Positions 25,601-34,723 of a stretch of 64,000 bases of DNA are shown here, in pieces. A program made the translations under genes and the position numbers. The first letter of the stretch is position 1. Each line of letters starts with the position of its first letter. Below the pieces are notes generated by a model. The model ran no database searches, was not told the DNA's origin, and saw nothing but the letters and a program-made list of their open reading frames with translations. The stretch comes from Mesorhizobium sp. M4B.F.Ca.ET.203.01.1.1 (GTDB taxonomy: Bacteria; Pseudomonadota; Alphaproteobacteria; Rhizobiales; Rhizobiaceae): assembly GCF_004791025.1 (NCBI RefSeq), contig NZ_SRUO01000003.1, positions 248,001 through 312,000 of the forward strand, read 5' to 3'.

Positions 25601-27583
25601 ATGAAGAAATTTGCCGCTCTTGCAGCCCTGTCCGCGTCAGCGCTTGGCCTGTCGGCCGGAGCATCTTTTGCCGACTACACATTGAACATCCTGCATTTCA
25701 ACGATTGGCACAGCCGCATCGAAGGCAACAACAAATACGAGTCGACGTGCTCCGCCGAGGAGGAGACAAAGGGCGAATGCGTCGGTGGCGCCGGCCGGCT
25801 GGTCACCGCGATCGCCCAGGAGCGCAAGAAGCTCGAGGGTCAGAACGTGCTGCTGCTCAATGCGGGCGACAGCTTCCAGGGCTCGCTGTTCTACATCACC
25901 TACAAGGGTGCCGCGGAGGAGGAATTCCTCAACCAGATCAAGCCGGACGCGGTGACGCTCGGCAACCATGAATTCGACGACGGCGAGACAGCACTTGTGC
26001 CCTATCTCGACAAGGCGAAGTTCCCGGTCGTCAGCGCCAATGTGGTGGCCAACGACAAGTCCGGCGCCGCCGGCAAGATCAAGCCATCGATCGTGCTTGA
26101 GGTCGGCGGCCAGAAGATCGGCATTGTCGGCGCGGTGACCAACGACACGCCGGAACTCGCTTCGCCCGGCCCGAACATCGCCATCGAGGACGACGTCAAG
26201 TCGATCACGGCCGAGGTCGAGAAACTGAAGGCGCAAGGCGTCAACAAGATCATCGCCGTTACCCATATCGGCTACAACCGCGAGCGCGATGTCATCGCCA
26301 AGATCCCGGGCATCGATGTCGTGGTCGGCGGCCACAGCCACACGCTTCTGTCCAACACCGATCCGAAGGCGGCCGGCCCCTACCCGACGATGGTCGACAA
26401 CCCCGACGGCTCCAAGGTGCCGGTGGTGCAGGCGGCCTCCTATTCGAAATATCTCGGCGAGTTCAAGGTCGTGTTCGACGACAACGGCGTCGTCAAGGAA
26501 GCGAGCGGCGACCCGATCTTTCTCGACAAGTCGATCACGCCCGATCCGGCCGTGCTCACCCGCATCAAGGAGCTCGGCGCGCCGATCGAGGAATTGAAGA
26601 ACAAGGAAGTGGCCGAGACCACCAAGCCGATCGACGGCAGCCGCGACAACTGCCGCGCCCGCGAATGCGAGATGGGCAACCTCGTCTCCGACGCCATTCT
26701 CGACCGCGTCAAGGGCCAGGGCGTCGAGATCGTGATCTCGAATGGCGGCGGCCTGCGCGCCTCGATCGACCAGGGCACCGTCACCATGGGCGAGGTGTTG
26801 ACCGTGCTGCCCTTCCAGAACACGCTGGCGACCTTCCAGATCTCGGGCAAGGACCTCGTCGCCGGGCTGGAAAGCGGCCTCAGCCAGATCGAGGACGGCG
26901 CCGGGCGCTTCCCGCAGGTCGCCGGTCTGAAATATTCCTTCGACAAATCGGTCGCGCCCAATGCCGGACGCGTCAAGTCGGTCGAGGTGATGGAAGGCGG
27001 CGCCTGGGCGCCGATCAATCCCGACAAGGACTATATGGTCGCCACCAACAACTATGTCCGCCAAGGCGGCGACGGCTACAAGGTCTTCGCCGAGAAGGCC
27101 AAGAACGCCTATGACTACGGCCCGGGCCTGGAGCAGGTGGTCGCCGACTATCTCGGCGCGCACCGGCCGTATACACCCAAGCTCGACGGCCGCATTACCG
27201 AGATCGCGGCGACCGTCGCGGCGGCGCCCGCCGCCGAACCGGCGAAGCCGGCCGAGGCTGCACCGGCAACGCCAGCTCCAGCAGAACCGGCCAAGCCGGC
27301 TGAGGCGGCACCTGCGGCGGCGCCGGCCCCTGCTCCCGCGGCCGAACCGGCCAAGCCCGCCGAAGCTGCACCGGCACCGGCAGCGGAACCGGCAAAGCCG
27401 GCCGAGGCAGCGCCAGCCGAGGCCAGCCACGTCATCGTCGCCGGCGACACCTTCTGGGATCTGGCCAAGAAGGCCTATAACGATGGCACCAAGTGGAAGC
27501 TGATCTCCGGCGCCAACAAGGGTTTCGAGGCGCACCGGCTGCCGATCGGCGGGACGCTGGCCATCCCGCCCGCCGCCAAATAA
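25601..27583 (+). CDS. 5'-nucleotidase / UDP-sugar hydrolase with C-terminal LysM-like domain
   Basis: A 660-residue exported protein. After a signal peptide (about 1-24) comes a metallophosphatase domain with ILHFNDWHSR, NAGDSFQGS, TLGNHEFDDG and VVGGHSHTLL as the two-metal centre. The 5'-nucleotidase C-terminal domain follows (SNGGGLRASIDQG and NNYVRQGGDGY). This resembles UshA, which cleaves nucleotides in the periplasm. Then there is a linker of four EPAKPAEAAPA-type repeats (about 545-607) and a LysM-like end (VIVAGDTFWDLAKKAYNDG), which should hold it to peptidoglycan. That tail is unusual for the family. The start has GGGAGAGGAAG upstream. Confidence 0.9.
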   Translation: MKKFAALAALSASALGLSAGASFADYTLNILHFNDWHSRIEGNNKYESTCSAEEETKGECVGGAGRLVTAIAQERKKLEGQNVLLLNAGDSFQGSLFYITYKGAAEEEFLNQIKPDAVTLGNHEFDDGETALVPYLDKAKFPVVSANVVANDKSGAAGKIKPSIVLEVGGQKIGIVGAVTNDTPELASPGPNIAIEDDVKSITAEVEKLKAQGVNKIIAVTHIGYNRERDVIAKIPGIDVVVGGHSHTLLSNTDPKAAGPYPTMVDNPDGSKVPVVQAASYSKYLGEFKVVFDDNGVVKEASGDPIFLDKSITPDPAVLTRIKELGAPIEELKNKEVAETTKPIDGSRDNCRARECEMGNLVSDAILDRVKGQGVEIVISNGGGLRASIDQGTVTMGEVLTVLPFQNTLATFQISGKDLVAGLESGLSQIEDGAGRFPQVAGLKYSFDKSVAPNAGRVKSVEVMEGGAWAPINPDKDYMVATNNYVRQGGDGYKVFAEKAKNAYDYGPGLEQVVADYLGAHRPYTPKLDGRITEIAATVAAAPAAEPAKPAEAAPATPAPAEPAKPAEAAPAAAPAPAPAAEPAKPAEAAPAPAAEPAKPAEAAPAEASHVIVAGDTFWDLAKKAYNDGTKWKLISGANKGFEAHRLPIGGTLAIPPAAK

Positions 27584-27606
27584 CTCCTGCCGCAGCAAAT
27601 CGACGA

Positions 27607-27630
27607 ACCCGTCCGGGCAACCGGGCGGGT
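27607..27630 (+). terminator. Terminator after the nucleotidase gene
   Basis: Ten-base stem ACCCGTCCGG / CCGGGCGGGT (one G-T wobble) with loop GCAA, followed by TTCTGCTTTC, 23 bases after the stop. Confidence 0.7.
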
Positions 27631-27744
27631 TTCTGCTTTCCGGCATGCGTATTAAGGTGCGGCCAGACGCGGCATTGAAAACCGACGGCGTATCGCTAAT
27701 TTGGCCCCGCCATCGCTGGTTTCGCGATGCCCGGAGACCCCTTG

Positions 27745-28809
27745 ATGACGTTGACCAGCCCGATCGATCCCAAAGCCGCGCAGGCCGCAGGCGCGCTGCT
27801 GGCTGGTCCCGCGCCGGCCAAGGCGGGCAAGGTCGGCGTGATGCTGATCAATCTCGGCACGCCCGACGGCACCGACTTCAAGCCGATGTGGCGCTATCTC
27901 AGGGAGTTCCTCTCCGATCCGCGCGTCATCGAGCTCAACAAGGCGATCTGGTACCCGATCCTCTACGGGCTCGTTCTGACCACCCGTCCGAAGAAGTCGG
28001 GCGCCAACTACGCCAGGATCTGGAACCGGGAGAAGAACGAGTCGCCGCTGCGCACCTTTACCCGCGCCCAGGCCGAGAAGCTTACCCAAGCGTTTGGTGA
28101 CCTGCCCGATGTCGTCGTCGACTGGGCGATGCGCTACGGCAATCCATCGACCGCGAGCGTGGCCCAAAAACTGGTCGAGCAGGGCTGCGACCGCATTCTT
28201 TCCTTTCCGCTCTATCCGCAATATTCGGCGACGACCACGGCGACCGCCAACGACCAACTGTTTCGCGCGCTGATGAAGATCAGGCGCGCGCCGGCGATCC
28301 GCAGCGTGCCGCCCTACTATGACGAGCCTGTCTACATCGAGGCGCTTGCCCGCTCGATCGAACGCCATCTGGCCAGCCTCGACTTCGCGCCGGAGGTGGT
28401 CATCACTTCCTACCACGGCATCCCAAAACCCTATTCCGACAAGGGCGACCCCTATCAGGCCCATTGCCTGGAGACGACGAGGCTGCTGCGCCAGAAGCTC
28501 GGCTGGGACGAGAAGAAGCTGATCACCACCTTCCAGTCGCGCTTCGGCGCCCAGGAATGGCTGCAGCCCTACACCGACGTCACGGTCGAGAAGCTCGCCA
28601 AGGACGGCGTCAAATCGATCGCCATCGTCAATCCCGGCTTTTCCGTCGACTGCATCGAAACGCTGGACGAGATCGGCCGCGAGGCGGCCGAGACCTTCCA
28701 TCATGCCGGAGGCGAGAACTTCGCCCATATCCCTTGCCTCAACGACAGCGCCGAAGGCATGGCGGTGATCGAGGCGCTGGCGCGGCGCGAGCTGTCCGGC
28801 TGGGTGTGA
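27745..28809 (+). CDS. hemH: Ferrochelatase
   Basis: A 354-residue enzyme that inserts Fe2+ into protoporphyrin IX, the last step of heme synthesis. It is a membrane-associated cytoplasmic protein. The conserved signatures are LINLGTPDG at the N-terminus, ITSYHGIPKPY with the metal/porphyrin His, and NPGFSVDCIETLDEIG near the C-terminus. Length is normal. The start MTLTSPID follows GGAG by 8 bases. An ATG six codons upstream is less likely. Confidence 0.96.
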   Translation: MTLTSPIDPKAAQAAGALLAGPAPAKAGKVGVMLINLGTPDGTDFKPMWRYLREFLSDPRVIELNKAIWYPILYGLVLTTRPKKSGANYARIWNREKNESPLRTFTRAQAEKLTQAFGDLPDVVVDWAMRYGNPSTASVAQKLVEQGCDRILSFPLYPQYSATTTATANDQLFRALMKIRRAPAIRSVPPYYDEPVYIEALARSIERHLASLDFAPEVVITSYHGIPKPYSDKGDPYQAHCLETTRLLRQKLGWDEKKLITTFQSRFGAQEWLQPYTDVTVEKLAKDGVKSIAIVNPGFSVDCIETLDEIGREAAETFHHAGGENFAHIPCLNDSAEGMAVIEALARRELSGWV

Positions 28810-28967
28810 GCCCGCTGCGTTGAGGCGATCGATCGCCCCTGTCGCGCTCTTCCATCCACTAATAATGAGCGATCACCTGATTGTAACACTATTGAAACAC
28901 ACCTAAGTGTTTGGTGAAGTCGGCTGCCTGGAATCAACGCCATGGCCGGCATCTGAGGGAGATTCAA

Positions 28968-29918
28968 ATGGACTTCAGTGGTTTCGGTATTGCGATTGGT
29001 GCACTTGCCTTTCTGGTGTTGGTGCTTCTTATCAAAGGCATCAGGACAATCCCGCAAGGTTATAATTATACCGTGGAGCGGTTTGGCCGTTACACCAAAA
29101 CACTGAGCCCGGGCCTCAACCTCATCGTGCCGTTCGTCGACCGTATCGGCGCCAAGATGAACATGATGGAGCAGGTGCTCGATGTTCCGAGCCAGGAAAT
29201 CATCACCCGCGACAACGCCATTGTGGGTGTCGACGGCATCGCCTTCTTCCAGATCCTCAATGCGGCGCAAGCGGCCTACCAGGTCTCCGGCCTGCAGAAC
29301 GCAATTCTCAACCTGACGATGACCAACATCCGTACTGTCATGGGTTCGATGGACCTCGACGAACTCCTGTCGAACCGCGACGCCATCAACGAGCGCCTGC
29401 TGCGCGTCGTCGACGAGGCGGCACACCCGTGGGGCATCAAGATCACCCGCGTCGAGATCAAGGACATCAATCCGCCGGCCAATCTGATCGAATCGATGGG
29501 CCGCCAGATGACCGCCGAGCGCAACAAGCGAGCGCAGATTCTGGCCGCCGAAGGCCTGAAGCAGTCGCAGATCCTCGAGGCCGAAGGCCGCAGGGAAGCC
29601 GCCTTCCGCGACGCCGAGGCGCGCGAGCGCTCGGCCGAGGCCGAAGCCAAGGCGACGCAAGTGGTTTCGGAGGCGATCTCCAAGGGCGACGTCCAGGCGC
29701 TCAACTACTTCATCGCGCAGAAATACACCGAAGCGCTGACCAGGATTGGTTCGGCCACCAACAGCAAGATCGTGCTGATGCCGCTTGAGGCTTCGTCGCT
29801 GATCGGCACGCTGGGCGGCATTGGCGAGATCGCCAAGGAAGTCTTCAAAGATGGCGGACCGGCTGCCGCGACGCGGCAGGGTTCGCGCCCGCCGGTCGTC
29901 AAGTCCGGCGACAACTGA
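28968..29918 (+). CDS. SPFH/Band 7 membrane protein (QmcA-like)
   Basis: A 316-residue stomatin/prohibitin-family protein. One N-terminal membrane helix (about 5-23, [19 protein letters not shown]) is followed by the Band 7 domain ([24 protein letters not shown]). An Ala/Glu-rich coiled coil (about 195-240, [23 protein letters not shown]) allows ring-like oligomers. Such proteins organise membrane domains and protease access. The NfeD-like gene follows 20 bases later, a pairing seen across bacteria, so the two act together. The start has GAGGGAGA upstream. Confidence 0.93.
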   Translation: MDFSGFGIAIGALAFLVLVLLIKGIRTIPQGYNYTVERFGRYTKTLSPGLNLIVPFVDRIGAKMNMMEQVLDVPSQEIITRDNAIVGVDGIAFFQILNAAQAAYQVSGLQNAILNLTMTNIRTVMGSMDLDELLSNRDAINERLLRVVDEAAHPWGIKITRVEIKDINPPANLIESMGRQMTAERNKRAQILAAEGLKQSQILEAEGRREAAFRDAEARERSAEAEAKATQVVSEAISKGDVQALNYFIAQKYTEALTRIGSATNSKIVLMPLEASSLIGTLGGIGEIAKEVFKDGGPAAATRQGSRPPVVKSGDN

Positions 29919-29938
29919 GATCATAGGAGGCTGCTCCC

Positions 29939-30403
29939 ATGTTCGACCGTATCATTTCCGAACTTGGTCCGTGGAACTGGATGGTACTGGGCCTCGTCCT
30001 CCTGGTTATGGAGGTCATAGCACCCGGCATCTTCATGCTGTGGATCGGCATCGCCGCATTGGTGATCGGCCTGATTTCGCTGCTCATCTGGGACGCAAGC
30101 TTCTGGACCTGGGAAGTCCAGGTCCTTGCCTTCCTGGCGCTGTCGCTGGTCTCGGCCTTCGCCGGCAAGAAGCTGGTTGGCGGGCGTCATGACGCGACCG
30201 ACCAGCCGCTGCTCAACCGGCGCGGCGCGCAGCAGGTCGGCAAGATGGCCACCCTTGCCGAACCGATCAAGGACGGCCGCGGCCGCATCAAGCTCGGCGA
30301 CACGTTGTGGCGCGTGTCGGGTCCCGACCTGCCGGCCGGCACGCAAGTGCGCGTCGTCAGTTCGGCCGATACCGACCTGGAACTGACTGTCGAAGCTGTC
30401 TGA
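29939..30403 (+). CDS. NfeD-like membrane protein
   Basis: A 154-residue short-type NfeD protein with three membrane segments (about residues 10-33, 38-53 and 58-75) and a C-terminal OB-fold domain (about 85-150, including MATLAEPIKDGRGRIKLGDTLWRVSG). It is the standard partner of the SPFH protein encoded just upstream and probably forms a membrane complex with it. There is no serine-protease domain, unlike the long form. GGAGG lies 9 bases before the ATG. Confidence 0.92.
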   Translation: MFDRIISELGPWNWMVLGLVLLVMEVIAPGIFMLWIGIAALVIGLISLLIWDASFWTWEVQVLAFLALSLVSAFAGKKLVGGRHDATDQPLLNRRGAQQVGKMATLAEPIKDGRGRIKLGDTLWRVSGPDLPAGTQVRVVSSADTDLELTVEAV

Positions 30404-30443
30404 TTGCCCGAAAGCGCGCAGCGCTTTCGAAACAGAAAATCAG

Positions 30444-30484
30444 GGCGTGTCGCGTAGGGCTTCCCGAGCGTGACGCGCCTTTTT
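30444..30484 (+). terminator. Intrinsic terminator after nfeD
   Basis: Eleven-base stem GGCGTGTCGCG / CGTGACGCGCC with two G-U wobbles and a 14-base loop, followed by five T residues. It ends just at the stop of the convergent kdsD gene. Confidence 0.8.
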
Positions 30485-31485
30485 CAGGCCGCGCCGATCC
30501 GCAGCAGATCATGCAGGTGGACGAGCCCCACAGGACGTCCGTCCTCGACCACCATCAGGCTGGTGATGGCGGAGGTGTTGATGGTCTGCAGGGCCGTCGC
30601 CACCAGCGTGTCCGGCGTCGCCGTCTTTGGTTTCCTGGTCATCACCTGATCGACGCTCATCGCCAGAAGGTCGTTGGCGATATGGCGGCGGATATCGCCG
30701 TCGGTGATGATGCCGATCAGCGCCCCATCGGCGCCGCTGATCGCCACGCAGCCGAAGCCCTTGCGCGAGAGTTCGATGATCGCCTCGCGCATGCCGGTGC
30801 CCGACGGCACCAGCGGCAGACGCTCGCCGACATGCATGATCTCGCGCAGTTGCGTGAGATTGGCGCCGAGCTGTCCGCCTGGATGGAAGGTGCGGAAATG
30901 GTCGGGCGTGAAGCCCCGCGCCTCGAGCAACGCAATGGCCAGCGCGTCGCCCATGACCAGTTGCAGCAGCGCCGATGTCGTCGGTGCCAGGCCGTGCGGA
31001 CAGGCCTCCGGCGCGGGCGGCAGGAGCAGCACCACGTCGGCGGCGCGCGCCAGTGCCGAGGTCTCGCCGGACGTGATGGCGATCAGCGGGATCGAGAAAC
31101 GCTTGGAATAGGCGACGATGCCCATCAATTCCTTGCTTTCGCCCGACCACGACATGGCGACGATGGCATCGTCCTTGGCGATCATGCCGAGATCGCCGTG
31201 ATTGGCTTCCGCCGGATGGACGAAGAAGGCGGGCGTGCCGGTCGAGGCCAGCGTTGCGGCGATCTTGGAGCCGATATGGCCGCTCTTGCCGACGCCGGTG
31301 ACGATGACGCGGCCCTCGATGCCCGAAATCAGCTCGACGGCGCGTGCGAATGGCTCGGCCAACCCGTTCTCGAGCGCGGCGGCAAATGCAGCCATGCCGG
31401 CCTGCTCGGTCGCCACGGTTCTCAGCGCCGAATCGATCGAAGCCTGCCTGTCCGGGCGCTTCTTTTCTGGGGACCCTGCATGCAT
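30484..31485 (-). CDS. kdsD: Arabinose-5-phosphate isomerase (KpsF/KdsD family)
   Basis: A 333-residue enzyme that interconverts ribulose 5-phosphate and arabinose 5-phosphate, the precursor of Kdo in lipopolysaccharide. The N-terminal SIS domain has VTGVGKSGHIGSKIAATLAS and AMSWSGESKEL. Two CBS domains form the C-terminal third (IMHVGERLPLVPSGTGM and VMTRKPKTATPDTL). The length is typical with the start MHAGSPEKKR. The frame stays open another 36 codons upstream without a ribosome site, so the start is moderately sure. Confidence 0.92.
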   Translation of the reverse strand: MHAGSPEKKRPDRQASIDSALRTVATEQAGMAAFAAALENGLAEPFARAVELISGIEGRVIVTGVGKSGHIGSKIAATLASTGTPAFFVHPAEANHGDLGMIAKDDAIVAMSWSGESKELMGIVAYSKRFSIPLIAITSGETSALARAADVVLLLPPAPEACPHGLAPTTSALLQLVMGDALAIALLEARGFTPDHFRTFHPGGQLGANLTQLREIMHVGERLPLVPSGTGMREAIIELSRKGFGCVAISGADGALIGIITDGDIRRHIANDLLAMSVDQVMTRKPKTATPDTLVATALQTINTSAITSLMVVEDGRPVGLVHLHDLLRIGAA

Positions 31486-31693
31486 GGCTGATGCGCTTAG
31501 CGCTTCGCCGCCCGCCTGTCCAACAGAAATGCCACCTGCGGTCGATGGCGGCCCTCTCCTGACGCACCATTTTGGCTTCGACATGCGGGACACCGAATGC
31601 GCGAGAGAACCGCCCGCCTCAACCCTCCGTTAACCATCCCCATTTACGGTTCGGTAAGTATGGCGCGCCCGCGCCGCGCAAGCAGTGGTGACG

Positions 31694-33493
31694 ATGACCG
31701 GGGCCCAGCCTGAAACGAAAAGAGGTCGAACGGGCAAGGCCGTCAGCACGCTGTTGCTGGCGGCGAGCGTCCTCGCTTTGCTGCGGCCGATGCCGCTCCA
31801 TGCCCAGGAAACCGAGTTGCGCGGCGAGGTTTCGGAATCGGCGATCCTGTCGGACCAGCAGCGCAAGGTCAGGCAGATGAGCAGGGCTCGTGCCCAGGAT
31901 CTGAACGGGCCCGCGACCGCGACCGCCGACGCTCCGGCCGACACCTATTCGCCGGCCAGCCCCGGCGCAGTGCCTGACGAGACCGATGGAACGGCCGCGA
32001 ACGACAGCATCTTCGACCAGCCTGCCGCCACCGACGATCCGTTCGTCGAGAACCCTTCTCCGCCCAAGCCGCGCCGGACCTCAACCGCCAAACAGCGCGC
32101 CGACGATGCGGACAAGAAGGCGGACAACGACACCGCCGGGAAGAAAAAGACAAAGGCCGCCGACAAGAAGAAGACCAAGCAGCAGACCGACCCAACGGCG
32201 ACCGGGACCACCACTACCGCAGACACTGGAACCGCCGGAGAGGACCAGGACGGCGCCAATCGTCGCGCCGTGACCATCGACAGCGTCGACAGGCAGAAGC
32301 TTGACCCCGGCGCCGAGCGCACCGCCTCGATCGAAGGCCAGAAGATCAAGCCCGAGGATGACCCCTTCGCCGCAACCGGTATCAAGGTCGGCAGCTTCGT
32401 CTTCCGGCCGACGCTGGAGCAGGGCTTCACCGCGACGTCCAATGCCGATGCCAGCAGCGGCGGCACGTCGGCGGTGCTGTCGGAGACGGCGCTGCGTTTT
32501 TCCGCGACCTCCGACTGGCGCGAGAACTCGGCCACGATCGACGGCTACGGCATTTTCCGCAACACGGTTTCGGGCCAGAAGATCAACGACGCGCAAGGCC
32601 GCATCGAAGGCCAGCTCAACGTCGACCTCGACAACGAGCTGCGCGCCATCGCCAAGCTCGGCTACGAGGCGGTGCCGGAATCGGCCTCCTCGCCGGACGC
32701 CATCGCCGGCGTCACTTCGCAGCCGCTGCGGCAGACCGTGGACGGCAGCCTCGGCATCGAGAAGGACGTCGGCAAGATGCGCTACGCGCTGACCGGCGCG
32801 ATCACGCATGACTTCTATGGCGACGCCGATCTTTCGGACGGCACCACACTGTCGCAGAAGGACCGCGACTCCACGCTCTATTCCGCGACCTTGCGCACCG
32901 GCTATCAGGTTTCGCCGGCCATAACGCCTTTTGTCGAGGTGGAGGCAGGGCGACGGGTCTATGATCTGCGCCTCGACAGCAACTTGTACGAACGTTCCTC
33001 GACCAGGCTCGGGGCGCGCGCCGGCCTCGAACTCGACATGGACGACAAACTGTCGGGCGAATTCTCCGTCGGCTGGCTGCGCGAAGCGATCGACGACGAC
33101 CGCCTGCCGGCCAATGCGGGGCCCTACGTCAACGCCGATCTCAAATGGTCGCCCGAGCGCGGCACCATCGTCGGGCTCACAGGAAGGACCACCATCGAGA
33201 GCACCACCACGGCCGGGGAAAGTGGCGATGTGCTCTACTCGGGCAGGCTTACCGGCGAACGCCAGGTCCGCGCCAATCTGACGGCGAATTCCGCGCTTGG
33301 CCTCGACTGGCGCGACTATACCGGCTCCGACGGCCATGACCTGATCCTGAGCGCCGAGGCCGGCCTGACGTGGTGGCTGAACCGCTATGCCGGCCTCACC
33401 ACAAGGGTCAGGACCGAGAAGCTGAACAGCAACCTGCCCGGCCGCGACTATGTCGCCAACAGCATCTTCCTGGGGCTGAAGGTGCAGCGCTGA
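31694..33493 (+). CDS. Outer-membrane beta-barrel protein
   Basis: A 599-residue exported protein. A signal peptide (about 12-38, ending PLHAQ) is followed by about 170 residues that look disordered and are rich in Lys, Asp, Thr and Ala, with a basic cluster GKKKTKAADKKKTK. From about residue 230 there are alternating hydrophobic strands with aromatic ends (VFRPTLEQGFTATSNADAS through YVANSIFLGLKVQR). That is the pattern of an outer-membrane barrel of the BBP2_2 type. The role is unknown; relatives occur near polysaccharide export genes. The GTG at 31685 is an alternative start. Both starts have weak ribosome sites. It is divergent from kdsD. Confidence 0.78.
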   Translation: MTGAQPETKRGRTGKAVSTLLLAASVLALLRPMPLHAQETELRGEVSESAILSDQQRKVRQMSRARAQDLNGPATATADAPADTYSPASPGAVPDETDGTAANDSIFDQPAATDDPFVENPSPPKPRRTSTAKQRADDADKKADNDTAGKKKTKAADKKKTKQQTDPTATGTTTTADTGTAGEDQDGANRRAVTIDSVDRQKLDPGAERTASIEGQKIKPEDDPFAATGIKVGSFVFRPTLEQGFTATSNADASSGGTSAVLSETALRFSATSDWRENSATIDGYGIFRNTVSGQKINDAQGRIEGQLNVDLDNELRAIAKLGYEAVPESASSPDAIAGVTSQPLRQTVDGSLGIEKDVGKMRYALTGAITHDFYGDADLSDGTTLSQKDRDSTLYSATLRTGYQVSPAITPFVEVEAGRRVYDLRLDSNLYERSSTRLGARAGLELDMDDKLSGEFSVGWLREAIDDDRLPANAGPYVNADLKWSPERGTIVGLTGRTTIESTTTAGESGDVLYSGRLTGERQVRANLTANSALGLDWRDYTGSDGHDLILSAEAGLTWWLNRYAGLTTRVRTEKLNSNLPGRDYVANSIFLGLKVQR

Positions 33494-33508
33494 GGAGGCC
33501 GGCGCCTG

Positions 33509-33545
33509 GAGCGTTTCACCGTTTCAACGAAACGGCGAACCGCTC
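33509..33545. repeat. Palindromic repeat, first half of a composite element
   Basis: Inverted repeat GAGCGTTTCACCGTTTC / GAAACGGCGAACCGCTC around an AAC loop, with two mismatches. It is directly followed by the REP-like palindrome at 33563, forming a composite of the type scattered between genes in Mesorhizobium chromosomes. Confidence 0.75.
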
Positions 33546-33562
33546 TATCCTTTTGTTTTGAT

Positions 33563-33605
33563 GCAATTCCGGACGGAAAACCGCTCGCACTTTTCCTGGA
33601 ATTGC
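33563..33605 (-). repeat. Dispersed palindromic repeat (REP-like), copy 2
   Basis: Outer arms GCAATTCC / GGAATTGC with inner A-rich and T-rich arms. Read on the minus strand it shares the core AAAAGTG...GCGGTTTT...CGGAA with the element at 3406-3450. It ends two bases before the galU stop codon. As a stable hairpin it may protect or end the galU transcript. Confidence 0.78.
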
Positions 33606-33606
33606 T

Positions 33607-34512
33607 CTACAGCGCCGCGCCCCGCCGCTCGGACGGCTTCATCTCGTCGAGCAGCGTGCGGATGACGCCGGCCATGCTCTCATTCATGTCTCTGCGCCAC
33701 AAAGCGAAGGCGACATTGGCCTCGACAAAGCCTTCCGGCGAGCCGCAGTCGAAGGTGCGGCCCTGGTAGTGGTAGCCGTAGAAGGGCTGCTGCTTCTCCA
33801 GCTTCAGCATCGCATCGGTGAGCTGGATCTCGTTGCCGGCGCCGCGCTCCTGGCCTTCGAGGATGCCGAAGATCTCCGGCTGCAGGATATAGCGGCCGTT
33901 GATGAACAGGTTCGAGGGCGCGGTGCCTGCCTTCGGCTTCTCGACCATGCCGGTGATGCGGAAGCCGTGATGGGTATCCTCGCCGCGGCCGACAATGCCG
34001 TATTTATGCGCCTCGGCCGGATCGCACTCCTGCACCGCGATGATGTTGTTGCCGGTCTCGGCATAGAGCTCGACCATGTCCTTCATGCAGCTCTTTTCCG
34101 ACTGCATGATCATGTCGGGCAACAGCAGCGCGAAGGGCTCGTCACCGACCAGTTCGCGGGCGCACCAGACGGCATGGCCGAGCCCCATCGGCACCTGCTG
34201 GCGGGTGAAGCTGGTCTGGCCCGGCGCCGGCTGCAGCCGCTGCAGGCGGGCGAGCTGGTCGTCCTTGCCGCGCTGGGCAAGCGTGTCGTAGAGCTCGAAC
34301 TGGACGTCGAAATGGTCTTCGATGACCGCCTTGTTGCGGCCGGTGACGAAGATGAAATGCTCGATGCCGGCGTCGCGCGCCTCGTCGACCACATACTGGA
34401 TGACCGGTCGGTCGACGACGGTCAGCATTTCCTTGGGAATTGCCTTGGTGGCGGGAAGGAACCGCGTACCGAGACCAGCGACCGGGAAGACTGCTTTGCG
34501 AACTCTCTTCAT
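33607..34512 (-). CDS. galU: UTP-glucose-1-phosphate uridylyltransferase
   Basis: A 301-residue nucleotidyltransferase making UDP-glucose for polysaccharide and glycolipid synthesis. The N-terminal motif [21 protein letters not shown] is the nucleotide-binding and catalytic site. [21 protein letters not shown] and [20 protein letters not shown] are family stretches. Length and sequence fit GalU/ExoN. The start [13 protein letters not shown] is the family start. The frame is open 17 codons further upstream without a ribosome site. It is divergent from the MltB-like gene (211 bases). Confidence 0.95.
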   Translation of the reverse strand: MKRVRKAVFPVAGLGTRFLPATKAIPKEMLTVVDRPVIQYVVDEARDAGIEHFIFVTGRNKAVIEDHFDVQFELYDTLAQRGKDDQLARLQRLQPAPGQTSFTRQQVPMGLGHAVWCARELVGDEPFALLLPDMIMQSEKSCMKDMVELYAETGNNIIAVQECDPAEAHKYGIVGRGEDTHHGFRITGMVEKPKAGTAPSNLFINGRYILQPEIFGILEGQERGAGNEIQLTDAMLKLEKQQPFYGYHYQGRTFDCGSPEGFVEANVAFALWRRDMNESMAGVIRTLLDEMKPSERRGAAL

Positions 34513-34723
34513 GCTGCCAATTATCCGCTTGATTACGCGCTCCGCAATCCCGTTCTGAGACATTTTCGCGCCGGAATCGAGATGTAAGGAACGCCGAGTT
34601 TACAAAACTTGCAGTGCGTAAAGCATCGTCGCGTCTTTTCGTTCCCGCCCCCACCTATGGTAAACTAAATACTAACCGGGTTCGGCGATGAATGATCTTC
34701 CTGATACGAAAAAGGAGGAACAG

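Noticed and set aside
27227-27425. Possible CRISPR-like or satellite repeat in the nucleotidase gene
   Set aside because: It is an in-frame coding repeat for a Pro/Ala linker with degenerate codons, not spaced identical repeats.
25637-27646. Very long open frame antisense to the nucleotidase gene
   Set aside because: Its translation is low-complexity, Gly/Arg/His-rich, has no domain, and mirrors the third-position GC bias of the sense gene, as is common in GC-rich DNA.
31625-31665. CtrA-like TTAACC half sites near the kdsD/barrel spacer and near cpdR
   Set aside because: The two half-site spacing of the CtrA consensus is not met; only single TTAAC elements are present.
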